Assembly: GCF_001905125.1 (NCBI RefSeq)
Contig: NZ_LWLE01000004.1
Location: 248,001-312,000 of the forward strand
DNA from: Streptomyces sp. TSRI0281
GTDB taxonomy: Bacteria > Actinomycetota > Actinomycetes > Streptomycetales > Streptomycetaceae
DNA length: 64,000 nucleotides
Direction: 5' to 3'
Shown: in pieces, positions 56,443-64,000 of the stretch
Position numbering within the stretch: position 1 is the stretch's first letter
Layout of the letters: every line of letters begins with the position of its first letter
Notes under the pieces: model-generated
Told to the model about the DNA's origin: nothing
Database searches by the model: none
The model's input: the letters and a program-made list of their open reading frames with translations, nothing else
Program-made: the position numbers and the translations under genes

Positions 56443-57405
56443 ATGGAGCTGGAGTTGCGCCATCTACGGACCGTACGTGCCATCGCCGACACCGGCAGCC
56501 TCACCAAGGCTGCCGCAGCGCTCGGGCTCGCGCAGCCCGCCCTGAGCGCTCAGCTGCGGCGGATCGAGAAGGCTCTCGGCGGCGTGCTCTTCGAGCGGGA
56601 CCACACGGGCGCCCGGCCGACCCCGCTCGGTGAGCTGGTACTCGAACGGGCGAGGGTGGTACTGCCCGCGGTGAGCGAGCTACAGGCGGAGGCGGTGCGG
56701 TTCGCCAATGCGACGGGGACCATGGACCGGTTCCGGCTCGGCGGGACGCATGGACCGTTGCTCGGCGGTCTCGTCGACCGGCTCGCCACCGCGCACCCGT
56801 CCACGCCGGTGTCCACGTACACCTCGTGGTCGGTGGCCGAGATCGCCTCGCTCGTCATCGACGGACGGCTGGACTTCGCTCTGATCGGGGCCTGCGGCGA
56901 GAGCCCGCCGCCGATGGCCGACCGCCTGGTCTGGCAGGTCGTCGGCGTCGACCCGGTGTTCGTGATGCTGCCGGAAAACCATCCGCTGGCGGGCGAGCCG
57001 GAACTGGGCCTGGCCGCGCTGGCCGGCGAGTGCTGGGCCGATGTGCCGGGCGACGGCTGTTTCGCGGACTGCTTCGCCGCGGCCTGCGCACGGGCGGGCT
57101 TCACCCCGGTGTCGGTGTACGAGACGGACACGTCCTCCGTCGTCCACCTGGTGCAGGTGGGGCGGGCGATCGGACTGTGCCGGGCGACGTTCCCGCCGAC
57201 GCCCGGCCTGGTGACCCGGCCGATCACCGGTTCACCGCTGAGCTGGCGCCATCTGCTGGGCTGGCATCCCCGCTCTCCCGCCGCGGACGCCGCCGCGGGA
57301 GCGGTGAGCGGGCTGACCCGGTCGGCGTACGCGGAGGCGGTGTCGCGCAGCCCGGACTACGCGACGTGGCTCGCCGCGCATCCGGCGTTCGGCACGGTGG
57401 CCTGA
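56443..57405 (+). CDS. LysR-family regulator, divergent from the methyltransferase
   Basis: A 320-residue regulator from ATG 56443. The helix-turn-helix is LRHLRTVRAIADTGSLTKAAAALGLAQPALSAQLRRIEKALGGVLFERD. The effector domain starts at about 95 (DRFRLGGTHGPLLGGLVDRL) and includes FALIGACGESPPP and DPVFVMLPENHPLAG. The divergent methyltransferase gene is the probable target. No clear T-N11-A box was picked in the gap. Confidence 0.93.
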   Translation: MELELRHLRTVRAIADTGSLTKAAAALGLAQPALSAQLRRIEKALGGVLFERDHTGARPTPLGELVLERARVVLPAVSELQAEAVRFANATGTMDRFRLGGTHGPLLGGLVDRLATAHPSTPVSTYTSWSVAEIASLVIDGRLDFALIGACGESPPPMADRLVWQVVGVDPVFVMLPENHPLAGEPELGLAALAGECWADVPGDGCFADCFAAACARAGFTPVSVYETDTSSVVHLVQVGRAIGLCRATFPPTPGLVTRPITGSPLSWRHLLGWHPRSPAADAAAGAVSGLTRSAYAEAVSRSPDYATWLAAHPAFGTVA

Positions 57406-57428
57406 GAGCCCGGAACCGAGTTGCGGTC

Positions 57429-57734
57429 CTACTCCGCGCCGTGCGCCGGAGCCGCTGCCGCCACCCGGGCTGCGAGCGCCAGGTCATTCTCCGTGATCGC
57501 GCCGCCCGCGTCATGGGTGTTCACGGACAGGGCGACGGTGTTGTAGCCGAGCGTCAGATCGGAGTGGTGCCCGAGCTCCTCCTGGATCTGCGCGACATGG
57601 ACGGTCAGGGCCGCGGCGGCGAAGTGGGAGGGCAGCCGGTAGGTACGGGTGATCCGGCCCCCTTCCCGCGCCCAGCCGGGCAGCGTACGCAGCCGGGTCT
57701 CGATCTCAGAGGGCGACAGCGGTTCGGCGGGCAT
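57429..57734 (-). CDS. Pterin-4a-carbinolamine dehydratase-like protein
   Basis: A 101-residue protein from ATG 57734 behind GGGAG. It has the family core: LPGWAREGGRITRTYRLPSHFAAAALTVHVAQIQEELGHHSDLTLGYNTVALSVNTHDAGGAITENDLALA. The E-x-x-x-H-H-S/P-D motif with catalytic His residues is intact. In animals it recycles tetrahydrobiopterin. In bacteria it may assist aromatic hydroxylation or act as an RNA/protein partner. The 71-base gap to the divergent XRE gene may hold both promoters. Confidence 0.93.
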   Translation of the reverse strand: MPAEPLSPSEIETRLRTLPGWAREGGRITRTYRLPSHFAAAALTVHVAQIQEELGHHSDLTLGYNTVALSVNTHDAGGAITENDLALAARVAAAAPAHGAE

Positions 57735-57805
57735 GGAACGGCTCCCTGCATCACGAAGTGGATCAACGGACGGTCCGGCAGTGCGGGTGACGTTACGGTC
57801 TGCGT

Positions 57806-58633
57806 ATGACAACTGTCGCGCGTGACACGGGAGTGGGGCCGCTGCTGCGAGGCTGGCGGCAACAGCGGCGGATCAGCCAGTTGGAGCTGGCCCTGCGCGC
57901 GGACTCCTCGGCCCGGCACATCTCGTTCATCGAGACGGGCCGCTCCCGGCCCAGCGAGGAGATGGTCCTGCGGCTGGCCGAACACCTCGACGTCCCCGTC
58001 CGGGAACGCAACGCCCTGCTCGTGGTGGCCGGATACGCGCCCCGGTACACCGAGACCGCGCTGGACGACCCGTCGATGGGCGCGCTGCGCGAGGGCATGG
58101 AGCGGCTGCTCCAGTGCTACGACCCCTATCCGGCCCTCGTCCTGGACGGCATGTACACCGTGGTGGCCGCCAACCGGGCCAGCTCGCTGCTGATGGCGGG
58201 GGTGGCCGAGCATCTGCTCACCCCTCCGCCGAACGCCATGCGGATCACCCTGCATCCGGAGGGTCTCGCCCCGCGCATCGTGAATCTGCCGGAGTGGCGG
58301 GCGGATCTGCTCGCGCAGATGGAGCGCCAGATCGCCCTGGTCCGTTCGCCGGAACTGCGGGCCCTGCACGAGGAGGTCGCCGCCTATCCGCCGCCCGAGT
58401 GGGGTGCCGGCGGGCGGGGCGGGTACACCTCCGGCCCGCAGCCGGCCGGGGTCGGGCGGGCGGCGTTCGCGCTGCCGATGATGGTCGAGCACGAAGGGCG
58501 GGTGCTGTCGTTCATCTCCTCCATCGCGACGTTCAACACGCCGATGGATGTGACGGTCGCCGAGCTGGCCATCGAGACGTTCCTGCCCGCCGACCGGGAG
58601 ACCGCCGCGTATCTGCACTCCCTCACTTTTTGA
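57806..58633 (+). CDS. XRE-family regulator with MmyB-like ligand domain
   Basis: A 275-residue regulator from ATG 57806. Residues about 10-65 are the helix-turn-helix (LLRGWRQQRRISQLELALRADSSARHISFIETGRSRPSEEMVLRLAEHLDVP). The rest is the MmyB-like domain (YPALVLDGMYTVVAANRASSLLM ... GRVLSFISSIATFNTPMDVTVAELAIETFLPAD), which binds a fatty-acid-like ligand in known members. Its stop lies inside the 3' end of the YoaK-family gene (11-base convergent overlap). Targets may include itself and the dehydratase gene. Confidence 0.92.
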   Translation: MTTVARDTGVGPLLRGWRQQRRISQLELALRADSSARHISFIETGRSRPSEEMVLRLAEHLDVPVRERNALLVVAGYAPRYTETALDDPSMGALREGMERLLQCYDPYPALVLDGMYTVVAANRASSLLMAGVAEHLLTPPPNAMRITLHPEGLAPRIVNLPEWRADLLAQMERQIALVRSPELRALHEEVAAYPPPEWGAGGRGGYTSGPQPAGVGRAAFALPMMVEHEGRVLSFISSIATFNTPMDVTVAELAIETFLPADRETAAYLHSLTF

Positions 58634-59363
58634 GCGTCGCGGTCCAGGGGGCGTCGCTGCGGGCCAGTACCGTCGCCACCGTGCTCGCGGCGGCGAGGAT
58701 CACCACGGTCAGCACCAAGGGCAGTGTCGGCCGGCCGTGCAGGACTGCGGCGGCTCCGGCCATGGCGCCGAGCAGCATCGCGGCGGCGGACGGGATCCGC
58801 CGTCCGGCCCGGCTCCCGCCTCCCCCGGCCGGACGGCTGTCCGAGGCGACCCCGGTGAGTGTGCGCGTCAGCACGGTGGTGGTGAGGTCGGGGACCGCGA
58901 GCGCGCGGGAGGCCGCGTTCTGCACGCCGAGGCCGAGGCCGAGCAGCACGATGAGGGCGAACCTGACCCCTCCCGTGTACGGCGTGCCGGAGACCAGGGT
59001 GACGCCTGCCGCCGCCGCCACGAGAACGGTCTCGGCCAGGAGCGCGTACTGAAGCATCCGGCCCCGGTGGTTGCGGGCGCGGTGGACGAGCAGGCCGCCC
59101 GTCAGTGCCCCGGCGAGGAAAGCGGCCAGCGCCACCAGGGAGGCGGCCAGCGAGAAGCCGGGGGCTCCGGCGAAGGCGAAGCCGGAGAAGACCACGTTGC
59201 CGGTCATGTTGGCGACGAAGACCCGGCCCAGGAGCAGATAGCTGACCGCGTCGACGAGTCCGGTGACGAAGGTCAGGGCGAGCATCACGGGCGGGAGGGG
59301 ACCGTGCCGGCCGTTCGGGTCCGGTACGACCATGGACCACGCCTCGCGCAGGACGACAGCCAT
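58623..59363 (-). CDS. YoaK/DUF1275 family membrane protein
   Basis: A 246-residue protein from ATG 59363. Six hydrophobic helices are visible. The family signature is LALTFVTGLVDAVSYLLLGRVFVANMTGNVVFSGFA, and LGLGLGVQNAASRALAVPDLTTTVLTRTLTGVASDS follows. Proteins of this kind are unknown transporters or permeases. It overlaps the XRE gene tail to tail. Confidence 0.9.
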   Translation of the reverse strand: MAVVLREAWSMVVPDPNGRHGPLPPVMLALTFVTGLVDAVSYLLLGRVFVANMTGNVVFSGFAFAGAPGFSLAASLVALAAFLAGALTGGLLVHRARNHRGRMLQYALLAETVLVAAAAGVTLVSGTPYTGGVRFALIVLLGLGLGVQNAASRALAVPDLTTTVLTRTLTGVASDSRPAGGGGSRAGRRIPSAAAMLLGAMAGAAAVLHGRPTLPLVLTVVILAAASTVATVLARSDAPWTATLKK

Positions 59364-59435
59364 GGGCACGCTCCGATCACTGGGGGTGGTCCGGATTGTC
59401 CGTGCCGGGCCTGCGGTCCGCCGCGACCGACGCGC

Positions 59436-59466
59436 GCACCGCCCCCGCGGTCGGCGGGGGCGGTGC
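59436..59466. terminator. Hairpin with 13-bp perfect stem, probable terminator of the secDF operon
   Basis: Arms 59436-59448 (GCACCGCCCCCGC) and 59454-59466 pair fully around GGTCG. On the minus strand it lies 80 bases after the SecDF stop and before the YoaK start. Short GGCGGCGGGCC-type repeats occupy the remaining space. Confidence 0.75.
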
Positions 59467-59546
59467 ACCCGGATCGGAGGCGGCGGGCCGGATCGGAGGC
59501 GGTGGGCCGCAGGCGGTGCCGGAGACGGCGGGCCGACGGCGGTGGG

Positions 59547-61910
59547 TCAGACCCGGGCGCCGTTGTCCAGCGGGTCGCGGCGTGCCGCCGGGGCCGTGCG
59601 GCGGCCCTTCGCGCGGGTCGGGGGCGGAGCCTTGCTGCCCTTCTCCAGCACGAGTGCGCCCGGCACGGCGGTGAGCACCGAGGAGTACGTACCGACGCAG
59701 ACACCGATGAGCAGGGCGAGCGCGAAGTCGGCGAGCGAGTCGCCGCCCAGCACCGCGAGCGCGGCCAGGATGAACAGGGCGCCCATCCCGGTGTTCACGG
59801 TTCTGGGAACGGTCTGCAGGACGGCCCGTTCGGCGACGGTGGCCAGGGGTGCGCGAGGGCTCTTGGCCCACAGCTCCCGTACCCGGTCGAAGACCACCAC
59901 CGAGTCGTTGACCGAGTAGCCGATGACCGTGAGCAGCGCGGCCAGGAAGATGCCGTCGACGGTACGTCCCAGCCAGGCGAAGGCGCCGACAAGGATGATC
60001 ACGTCGTGGACGAGCGCCCCGACCGAGGCGACGGCGAACGTCCAGCGGAACCGGACCGCCAGATAGGCGAGCTGGACGAACACGGCGACCGCGAGGGCGA
60101 TCAGCGCGTTGCGCCGCAGCTCGTCGCCGAGGCTGGGCCCGATCAGTTCGTCGCGCACCTTCGTGGTCTCACCGCCCTCGGCCGCGAGCGCGGCGCGCAG
60201 GGCGTGTTCCCCGTCGTTGTCGAGCTTCCCGGTGCGTACGGAGAGGTCGCCCGCGCCCGCGGTGGTGACCTCGGCGTCGCCGAAGCCCGCGGCGGCCAGC
60301 GTGGTGCGGGCCGTGTCGACGTCGACGGGGCGGCTGGTGGAGTACTCGACGAGACGGCCACCGGTGAACTCGACGCCGAGGTTGACCCCGCGGACCAAGA
60401 TGCCGAGCACCGCGACGGCGATCAGTGCCGTGGAGAACAGCAGCCAGCGGCGCGGCGAGCGGAACAGCCTCGGATCGCGGCGGGTCAGCCAGGTCCGTAC
60501 CCGGCCGGGGCGTGCGATGCCGTTGATGCCCCGGTAGTCGCTGACGAACCGTGAGTTCGCCGCGATCTCGGTGAGCGCGCGGGCGATGACGAGCGCGGAG
60601 AACATCGAGGCGATGACGCCGATGGCCAGGGTGACGCCGAAGCCCTTGACCGGCCCCGAGCCGAGGAAGAAGAGGAGCCCCGCCGCGATCAGTGTGGTCA
60701 CGTTGGAGTCGGCGACCGCGCTCCAGGCGTTGCGGAATCCGGCGGTGAGCGCGGAGCGCAGGGAGCCGTTCGGCCGGGCGGCGCACTCCTCGCGGGCGCG
60801 CTCGAAGACCAGGACGTTCGCGTCGACGGCCATGCCGATGGCGAGCACGAATCCGGCGAGGCCGGGGAGGGTGAGGGTGACGCCGAGCGCGACCAGTGCG
60901 GCGTACGAGATCACCCCGTAGGCGGCCAGGGCCACGGCGGCGAGGGCTCCGAAGAGCCGGTAGACGAAGGTGATGAACAGCGCGGTGGCGGCGGCTCCGA
61001 TGAGTGCCGCCTTGGCGCTGGCGTCGATGGCCTCGGCACCGAGCGTCGGACCCACGGTCCGCTGTTCGACGATCTCTACGGGTACGGGGAGTGCGCCGCC
61101 CTTGATGAGCAGGGCCAGGTCGCGGGCCTCGTCGGCGCTGAAGGAGCCGGTGATCCGGGTGGTCCCGGACGGGAGTCCGACGTCACAGCCGATCGACGGG
61201 TCGACCTGCGGCGAGGAGATCACCTGCTGGTCGAGAACGATGGCGACCCTGCGCCGGTCGTCCTGGGCGGGGTGGCAGGCGGCTTCACCGGTCAGCCGGG
61301 TCCATTCCCGGCCCGCGCCCTTCTCGAAGTCGAGCGAGACGGTCCACCCGGCGCCCCCCTCGGCGTCGAAGGTGGCGGTGGCGTCCTTGACGCCCGCGCC
61401 GGAGAGCTGCACGGGCCCCAGGGCGAGCGGGCGGCCCTGCTCATCGGGCAGCGTCAGGGATTCCCCGGCGGTGGGTGCGGAGTTCGATTCCCCGGCGGTG
61501 GGTTCCTTGGTGGCGGGTTCGGAGTTCGATTCCCCGGCGGTGGTATCGGTCGTGGCGCCCGGTCCCTGTACGGCGTGGAAGCTCAGCTGGGCGGTTCTGC
61601 CGATCACCTCGGCGGCCTGGCGCGGGTCCTGGACGTCCGGGAGTTCGACGATGATCCGGTCCTCGCCGGAACGGGTCAGGGTCGGTTCGGAGACGCCGAG
61701 CGAGTCGATGCGCTGGCGCAGTACCTCCAGGGTGCGGTCGGTGCTCTCCCGGTCCGCCCGGGTCGTGGCGGAGTCCTTGGCCTGGAGCACCATACGGGTG
61801 CCGCCCTGGAGATCGAGGCCGAGTCTGGGTGACATGGTCAGCGTGATGAACACGGAGACGAGCAGTACGGCGGCAGCCAGAACCGCTCGCACCGTGGTGG
61901 CGCGAGTCAT
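59547..61910 (-). CDS. secDF: SecD-SecF fusion protein
   Basis: A 787-residue membrane protein from ATG 61910 behind GGAGG. The SecD half has LGLDLQGGTRMVLQ, the P1-domain motif RIIVELPDVQDP, and helices with LPGLAGFVLAIGMAVDANVLVFERAREE. The SecF half starts near 480 with GVNLGVEFTGGRLVEYS and ends with VIGYSVNDSVVVFDRVRE and a Lys/Arg-rich tail. The conserved Asp of helix 4 and helix 10 is present. A short repeated TAGESNS linker (about 122-150) separates P1 regions. Streptomycetes have separate secD and secF genes too, so this is likely the extra fused copy. It aids late protein export. Confidence 0.95.
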   Translation of the reverse strand: MTRATTVRAVLAAAVLLVSVFITLTMSPRLGLDLQGGTRMVLQAKDSATTRADRESTDRTLEVLRQRIDSLGVSEPTLTRSGEDRIIVELPDVQDPRQAAEVIGRTAQLSFHAVQGPGATTDTTAGESNSEPATKEPTAGESNSAPTAGESLTLPDEQGRPLALGPVQLSGAGVKDATATFDAEGGAGWTVSLDFEKGAGREWTRLTGEAACHPAQDDRRRVAIVLDQQVISSPQVDPSIGCDVGLPSGTTRITGSFSADEARDLALLIKGGALPVPVEIVEQRTVGPTLGAEAIDASAKAALIGAAATALFITFVYRLFGALAAVALAAYGVISYAALVALGVTLTLPGLAGFVLAIGMAVDANVLVFERAREECAARPNGSLRSALTAGFRNAWSAVADSNVTTLIAAGLLFFLGSGPVKGFGVTLAIGVIASMFSALVIARALTEIAANSRFVSDYRGINGIARPGRVRTWLTRRDPRLFRSPRRWLLFSTALIAVAVLGILVRGVNLGVEFTGGRLVEYSTSRPVDVDTARTTLAAAGFGDAEVTTAGAGDLSVRTGKLDNDGEHALRAALAAEGGETTKVRDELIGPSLGDELRRNALIALAVAVFVQLAYLAVRFRWTFAVASVGALVHDVIILVGAFAWLGRTVDGIFLAALLTVIGYSVNDSVVVFDRVRELWAKSPRAPLATVAERAVLQTVPRTVNTGMGALFILAALAVLGGDSLADFALALLIGVCVGTYSSVLTAVPGALVLEKGSKAPPPTRAKGRRTAPAARRDPLDNGARV

Positions 61911-61945
61911 GGGAATCCTCCGGTGGGGCGTCTACCGCCCTCACC

Positions 61946-62596
61946 TCAGCGAGGACGGGACGGCAGGTCTGTGGGACAGGACCGGTGACCGGTGCTCGGA
62001 CCGGTTGCCGTCCCGGGAGGACCCCGTACGCCGGGGAGCCCGGACGGGCTCCCGTCGGGTACGCGGGAGGCGGCTTCGGCGCGGCGTGGCGTGGCGGCGC
62101 GCGGTGCGGGCAGGACCGGCGTGCGGGGCGGCAGCGCGCTGTGGGCGGGCGGCGGCGAGTGGTTCGGTGCCTGGGCCCGGATGAGGCCCGCCCGGGGGTG
62201 CGGGGCGGAGGTGACCGCGGCCCGGGGGTGGTCGCGGCCGGTGGCCGCGACGGTCCGGCCGCGACGGGGGTCCTGACCGGAGGTGACGGTGCGGGTGTCG
62301 TGGCCGCCGGTCGCACCGGCGCGGAAGCGGCGGGTGTCGTGGATCTGGCCGGCCCGTGCGGTCCGGTCGGTGTGCTGGGCGGGGGCGGGGGCGACGGGGG
62401 CGTACGCGGCGACGGGGGCCGGCCCCGTGAGGGCGCGGACCGGGATCGCGGCACCGGTGGCCGCGGGCCCGCCGCCGATCAGGGTGAGGACGGCGAGGAG
62501 CAGCGCGGCCAGGGCGTGCCGTGCCCGCCGGGCCGGTGCGTCCGGTCGGCCGCGCCGGGGTGTGCTCTCCCGTGGCGGCTCAGGGAAGGGGGTCAC
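61946..62596 (-). CDS. Hypothetical Pro/Arg-rich secreted or anchored protein
   Basis: A 216-residue frame from GTG 62596, which overlaps the stop of the MreB-like gene by four bases (GTGA), and ending 35 bases before secDF. Residues about 28-50 are hydrophobic (ARHALAALLLAVLTLIGGGP), a signal anchor or signal peptide. The rest is Pro/Arg/Ala/His-rich and low in complexity. The coupling supports translation, but the C-terminal half has no recognisable domain and other frames are equally open there. Not recognised; possibly lineage-specific. Confidence 0.5.
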   Translation of the reverse strand: MTPFPEPPRESTPRRGRPDAPARRARHALAALLLAVLTLIGGGPAATGAAIPVRALTGPAPVAAYAPVAPAPAQHTDRTARAGQIHDTRRFRAGATGGHDTRTVTSGQDPRRGRTVAATGRDHPRAAVTSAPHPRAGLIRAQAPNHSPPPAHSALPPRTPVLPAPRAATPRRAEAASRVPDGSPSGLPGVRGPPGTATGPSTGHRSCPTDLPSRPR

Positions 62597-63453
62597 CCCG
62601 GCAGGCCGGGCGGGCCGGGCAGGACGGCCGGGGTGGCGGCGTGGCGGAGCACGGAGCTGAGGATCAGCCCGGCGCCGCGTACGACGGTGGTCGACGGGTC
62701 GTCGGCGAGACGGACCCGCACCCCGAGGCGGAGTGCGAGCCGGTCGGTGATGTCGGGGCGCAGCGCGCCGCCTCCGGCAAGGACCGGGCCCTTGCGCAGG
62801 GCTCCCAGGACGGTGCCGTGCCGGTCCTGCCGCCACATGGACATGATCATGTCGAGCACGGTGCGGACGAGGGCCGCGGGCAGCGTGGCCGGGTCCAGGT
62901 CGCTGAGCCCCGACTCGGCCTGGCGGGCGTCGGCGACCATGCCGTCCACGAGCAGGGTCACTTCGGTCAGCTCGGCGCCCATGTCGATGACGAGCAGGGG
63001 GCCGCTGTCCTGCGGTCCGGCGTACGCCGCGGCGGCGCGGGCGCTGTTGAGCACGACGACACCGGTCGGACCGAGCGCGGCGAGCAGTTCGCGCGCCGCG
63101 GCACGGTGCTCGGCTCCGGCGAGGACCGGGTGGCTCAGCACGATCACGCTGTCACTGCGGTCGGTGCCGAGGGCGGCGTCGGCGATACGGCTGAGCAGTC
63201 TGCCGCAGGACTCGGGGTCGACGATACGGCCGCGACGGACGGGCCGGAGGGATCCGTCGTCCGGGACCGGGTCGGTCATGAGGCCGTGTCCGGGGACCCA
63301 GGCACGGGTCCGGGAACTGCCGAGGTCGAGGGCGAGGCCCCGCGTGGCGACGGGCCGGTTGCCGCGTGACGGGTGGTTGCGGGGTGCCCGAATCGCCGGG
63401 GTCTCCCGGTGGACGGGCCGGACGTAGCGCTGTCCGTCGCGCAAAGAACTCAT
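62593..63453 (-). CDS. MreB-like actin-family protein
   Basis: A 286-residue protein from ATG 63453; the AGGAG site is only two bases away, so TTG 63444 may be the true start. It has the actin-fold phosphate loops: ALDLGSSRTRAWVPG (phosphate 1), PLLVIDMGAELTEVTLL (phosphate 2) and GPVLAGGGALRPDI (adenosine loop). RIVDPESCGRLLSRI and VIVLSHPVLAGAEHRA lie between. It is shorter than MreB (about 340), so it resembles the small MreB-like proteins of streptomycetes. It is the first gene of the three-gene operon with the secreted protein and SecDF. Confidence 0.8.
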   Translation of the reverse strand: MSSLRDGQRYVRPVHRETPAIRAPRNHPSRGNRPVATRGLALDLGSSRTRAWVPGHGLMTDPVPDDGSLRPVRRGRIVDPESCGRLLSRIADAALGTDRSDSVIVLSHPVLAGAEHRAAARELLAALGPTGVVVLNSARAAAAYAGPQDSGPLLVIDMGAELTEVTLLVDGMVADARQAESGLSDLDPATLPAALVRTVLDMIMSMWRQDRHGTVLGALRKGPVLAGGGALRPDITDRLALRLGVRVRLADDPSTTVVRGAGLILSSVLRHAATPAVLPGPPGLPG

Positions 63454-63620
63454 CGCTCCTCACCCCCGGCCTGCCACCACAGCCGTCCGCTCACCAGTGA
63501 CCCGCTGATAGCGAGGCATGACCGAGCCCTCACTATGCAATACCGGGGCAAGGAAAGCCACTTCCTTACCCATTCGAAGGCCCCGCCACCGGAGACCTGT
63601 CACCGGACGCCCGCCACCGG
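63454..63620. promoter_or_regulatory. Promoter region of the MreB-like operon
   Basis: The region holds an AT-richer block (GAAAGCCACTTCCTTACCCATTCG, 63552-63575) suitable for a minus-strand promoter about 100 bases before the MreB-like start. On that strand TAAGGAAGTGG is seen; no confident boxes were set. No gene is visible. Confidence 0.4.
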
Positions 63621-63665
63621 ACGCGCGGCACGGTGACGCGCGGCACGGTGACGCGCGGCACGGTG
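63621..63665. repeat. 15-bp tandem repeat, three copies
   Basis: ACGCGCGGCACGGTG is repeated three times without change, with a partial copy (ACGCG) following. It lies in the gap between the MreB-like operon promoter and the DNA ligase stop (63736). Confidence 0.95.
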
Positions 63666-63735
63666 ACGCGTCATCTGCGTGCGGCATGAACACGCATCAT
63701 CGGGTGTTACGGCACGCGCACCCGCACCCGCGCCC

Positions 63736-64000
63736 TCATTCCTCCTCGCTCAGGAACGAGGCGATCAGTTCCGCGAATTCGTCCGGTGCCGCGATCCGGA
63801 CGCCCAGGTCCTCCGCCTTGGTGCGCTTCGATCCGGCCTTCTCCCCGGCGACCAGAAGGCTCGTGCGCTTGGAGACGCTGGAGGAGGACTTCCCGCCGGC
63901 CCGCTCGATCAGCTCGTTCATCTGGTTGCGGGACAACTTCTCCAGGCTGCCCGTCATGGCCCCGGTGACCACCACGGTCATCCCGTCCAGCGGCAGGTCC
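63736..64000 (-). CDS. ligA: NAD-dependent DNA ligase, C-terminal BRCT domain (runs off the right edge)
   Basis: The last 87 codons of a gene that continues beyond the window. The minus frame reads [52 protein letters not shown] and ends [11 protein letters not shown]. This is the BRCT domain that closes LigA, with the VVTG strand, N-E-x-I-E-x-x-G-G-K helix turn and the [12 protein letters not shown] segment. NAD-dependent ligases seal DNA nicks. The internal ATG at 63981 is not a start: the frame is open through the edge. The rest of the protein cannot be judged. Confidence 0.88.
   Translation of the reverse strand, partial: DLPLDGMTVVVTGAMTGSLEKLSRNQMNELIERAGGKSSSSVSKRTSLLVAGEKAGSKRTKAEDLGVRIAAPDEFAELIASFLSEEE

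Noticed and set aside
1..64000. Prophage, integrative element or insertion sequence
   Set aside because: No integrase, transposase, terminal inverted repeat pair or att-like duplication beside the tRNA-Leu was seen.

Overview
The window is chromosomal DNA of a Streptomyces-type actinomycete. The support is very high G+C with strong G/C in third codon positions, frequent GTG starts and one TTG start, AGGAGG-type ribosome sites, and an actinomycete gene set (a CYP154/CYP157-like P450 pair, an SCO3242-type prenyltransferase, a class F sortase, a SAV_2336-type vWA domain). It carries about 46 genes, one tRNA, two degraded genes, many short tandem repeats and several strong hairpins. No insertion sequence, prophage, CRISPR array or rRNA was seen.

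Left part (1-14.9 kb). The 5' part of an aldehyde dehydrogenase gene and a frameshifted remnant of a GH42 beta-galactosidase flank a one-directional cassette on the minus strand (13392 to 1709). In transcription order it encodes a VMAP-type protein with an N-terminal adaptor-like (EAD) region, a MoxR-type AAA ATPase, a 1440-residue vWA/NB-ARC/TPR protein of the FxSxx-COOH system (FxsT type), an alpha/beta hydrolase, a caspase-like protease with a C-terminal EAD-like region, a 73-residue FxsA-like peptide and a HExxH peptide-modifying enzyme. It reads as a conflict (immunity or cell-death type) system wired to a RiPP-like module. It has no radical SAM enzyme, and its candidate precursor has lost the FxSxx end. 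This is the most interesting region. A LacI gene with one frameshift, and a perfect 20-bp palindrome upstream of it, lie next to the cassette.

14.9-26.8 kb. The CYP154/CYP157-like pair stands without conservon partners; the second member lacks ExxR. Then come GtrA, an OmpR-type two-component system, a repeat-rich surface protein lacking LPXTG, a class F sortase, a secreted sphingomyelinase-like enzyme, tRNA-Leu(GAG) with its terminator, a DUF2254 membrane protein and a Tat-exported TIM-barrel protein.

26.8-34.3 kb. A tightly overlapping seven-gene ebo-type operon (inositol-3-phosphate synthase, UbiA, TIM barrel, EboA, TatD, EboE, phosphatase/NPP). The usual EboD cyclase is absent and an inositol-phosphate synthase takes its place.

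34.4-46.0 kb. A carbohydrate locus: a 1235-residue secreted protein (glucose/sorbosone dehydrogenase-like propeller, PKD, carbohydrate-binding region, ThuA, DUF1080), a TIM-barrel isomerase, a Gfo/Idh/MocA dehydrogenase, a ribose-type ABC transporter and a ROK regulator. Processing of 3-keto-sugars is a reasonable guess.

46-64 kb. A GntR (FCD) regulator and a KAS III gene carry a similar operator-like dyad upstream of each. Then fdhD, a bile-acid-type transporter with a divergent LysR gene, a long-chain acyl-CoA synthetase starting at TTG, an aldo-keto reductase, a ricin-type lectin, a methyltransferase with a divergent LysR gene, a PCD-type dehydratase, an XRE regulator, a YoaK-family protein, a coupled MreB-like / secreted protein / SecDF-fusion operon, and the BRCT end of a DNA ligase cut by the window edge.
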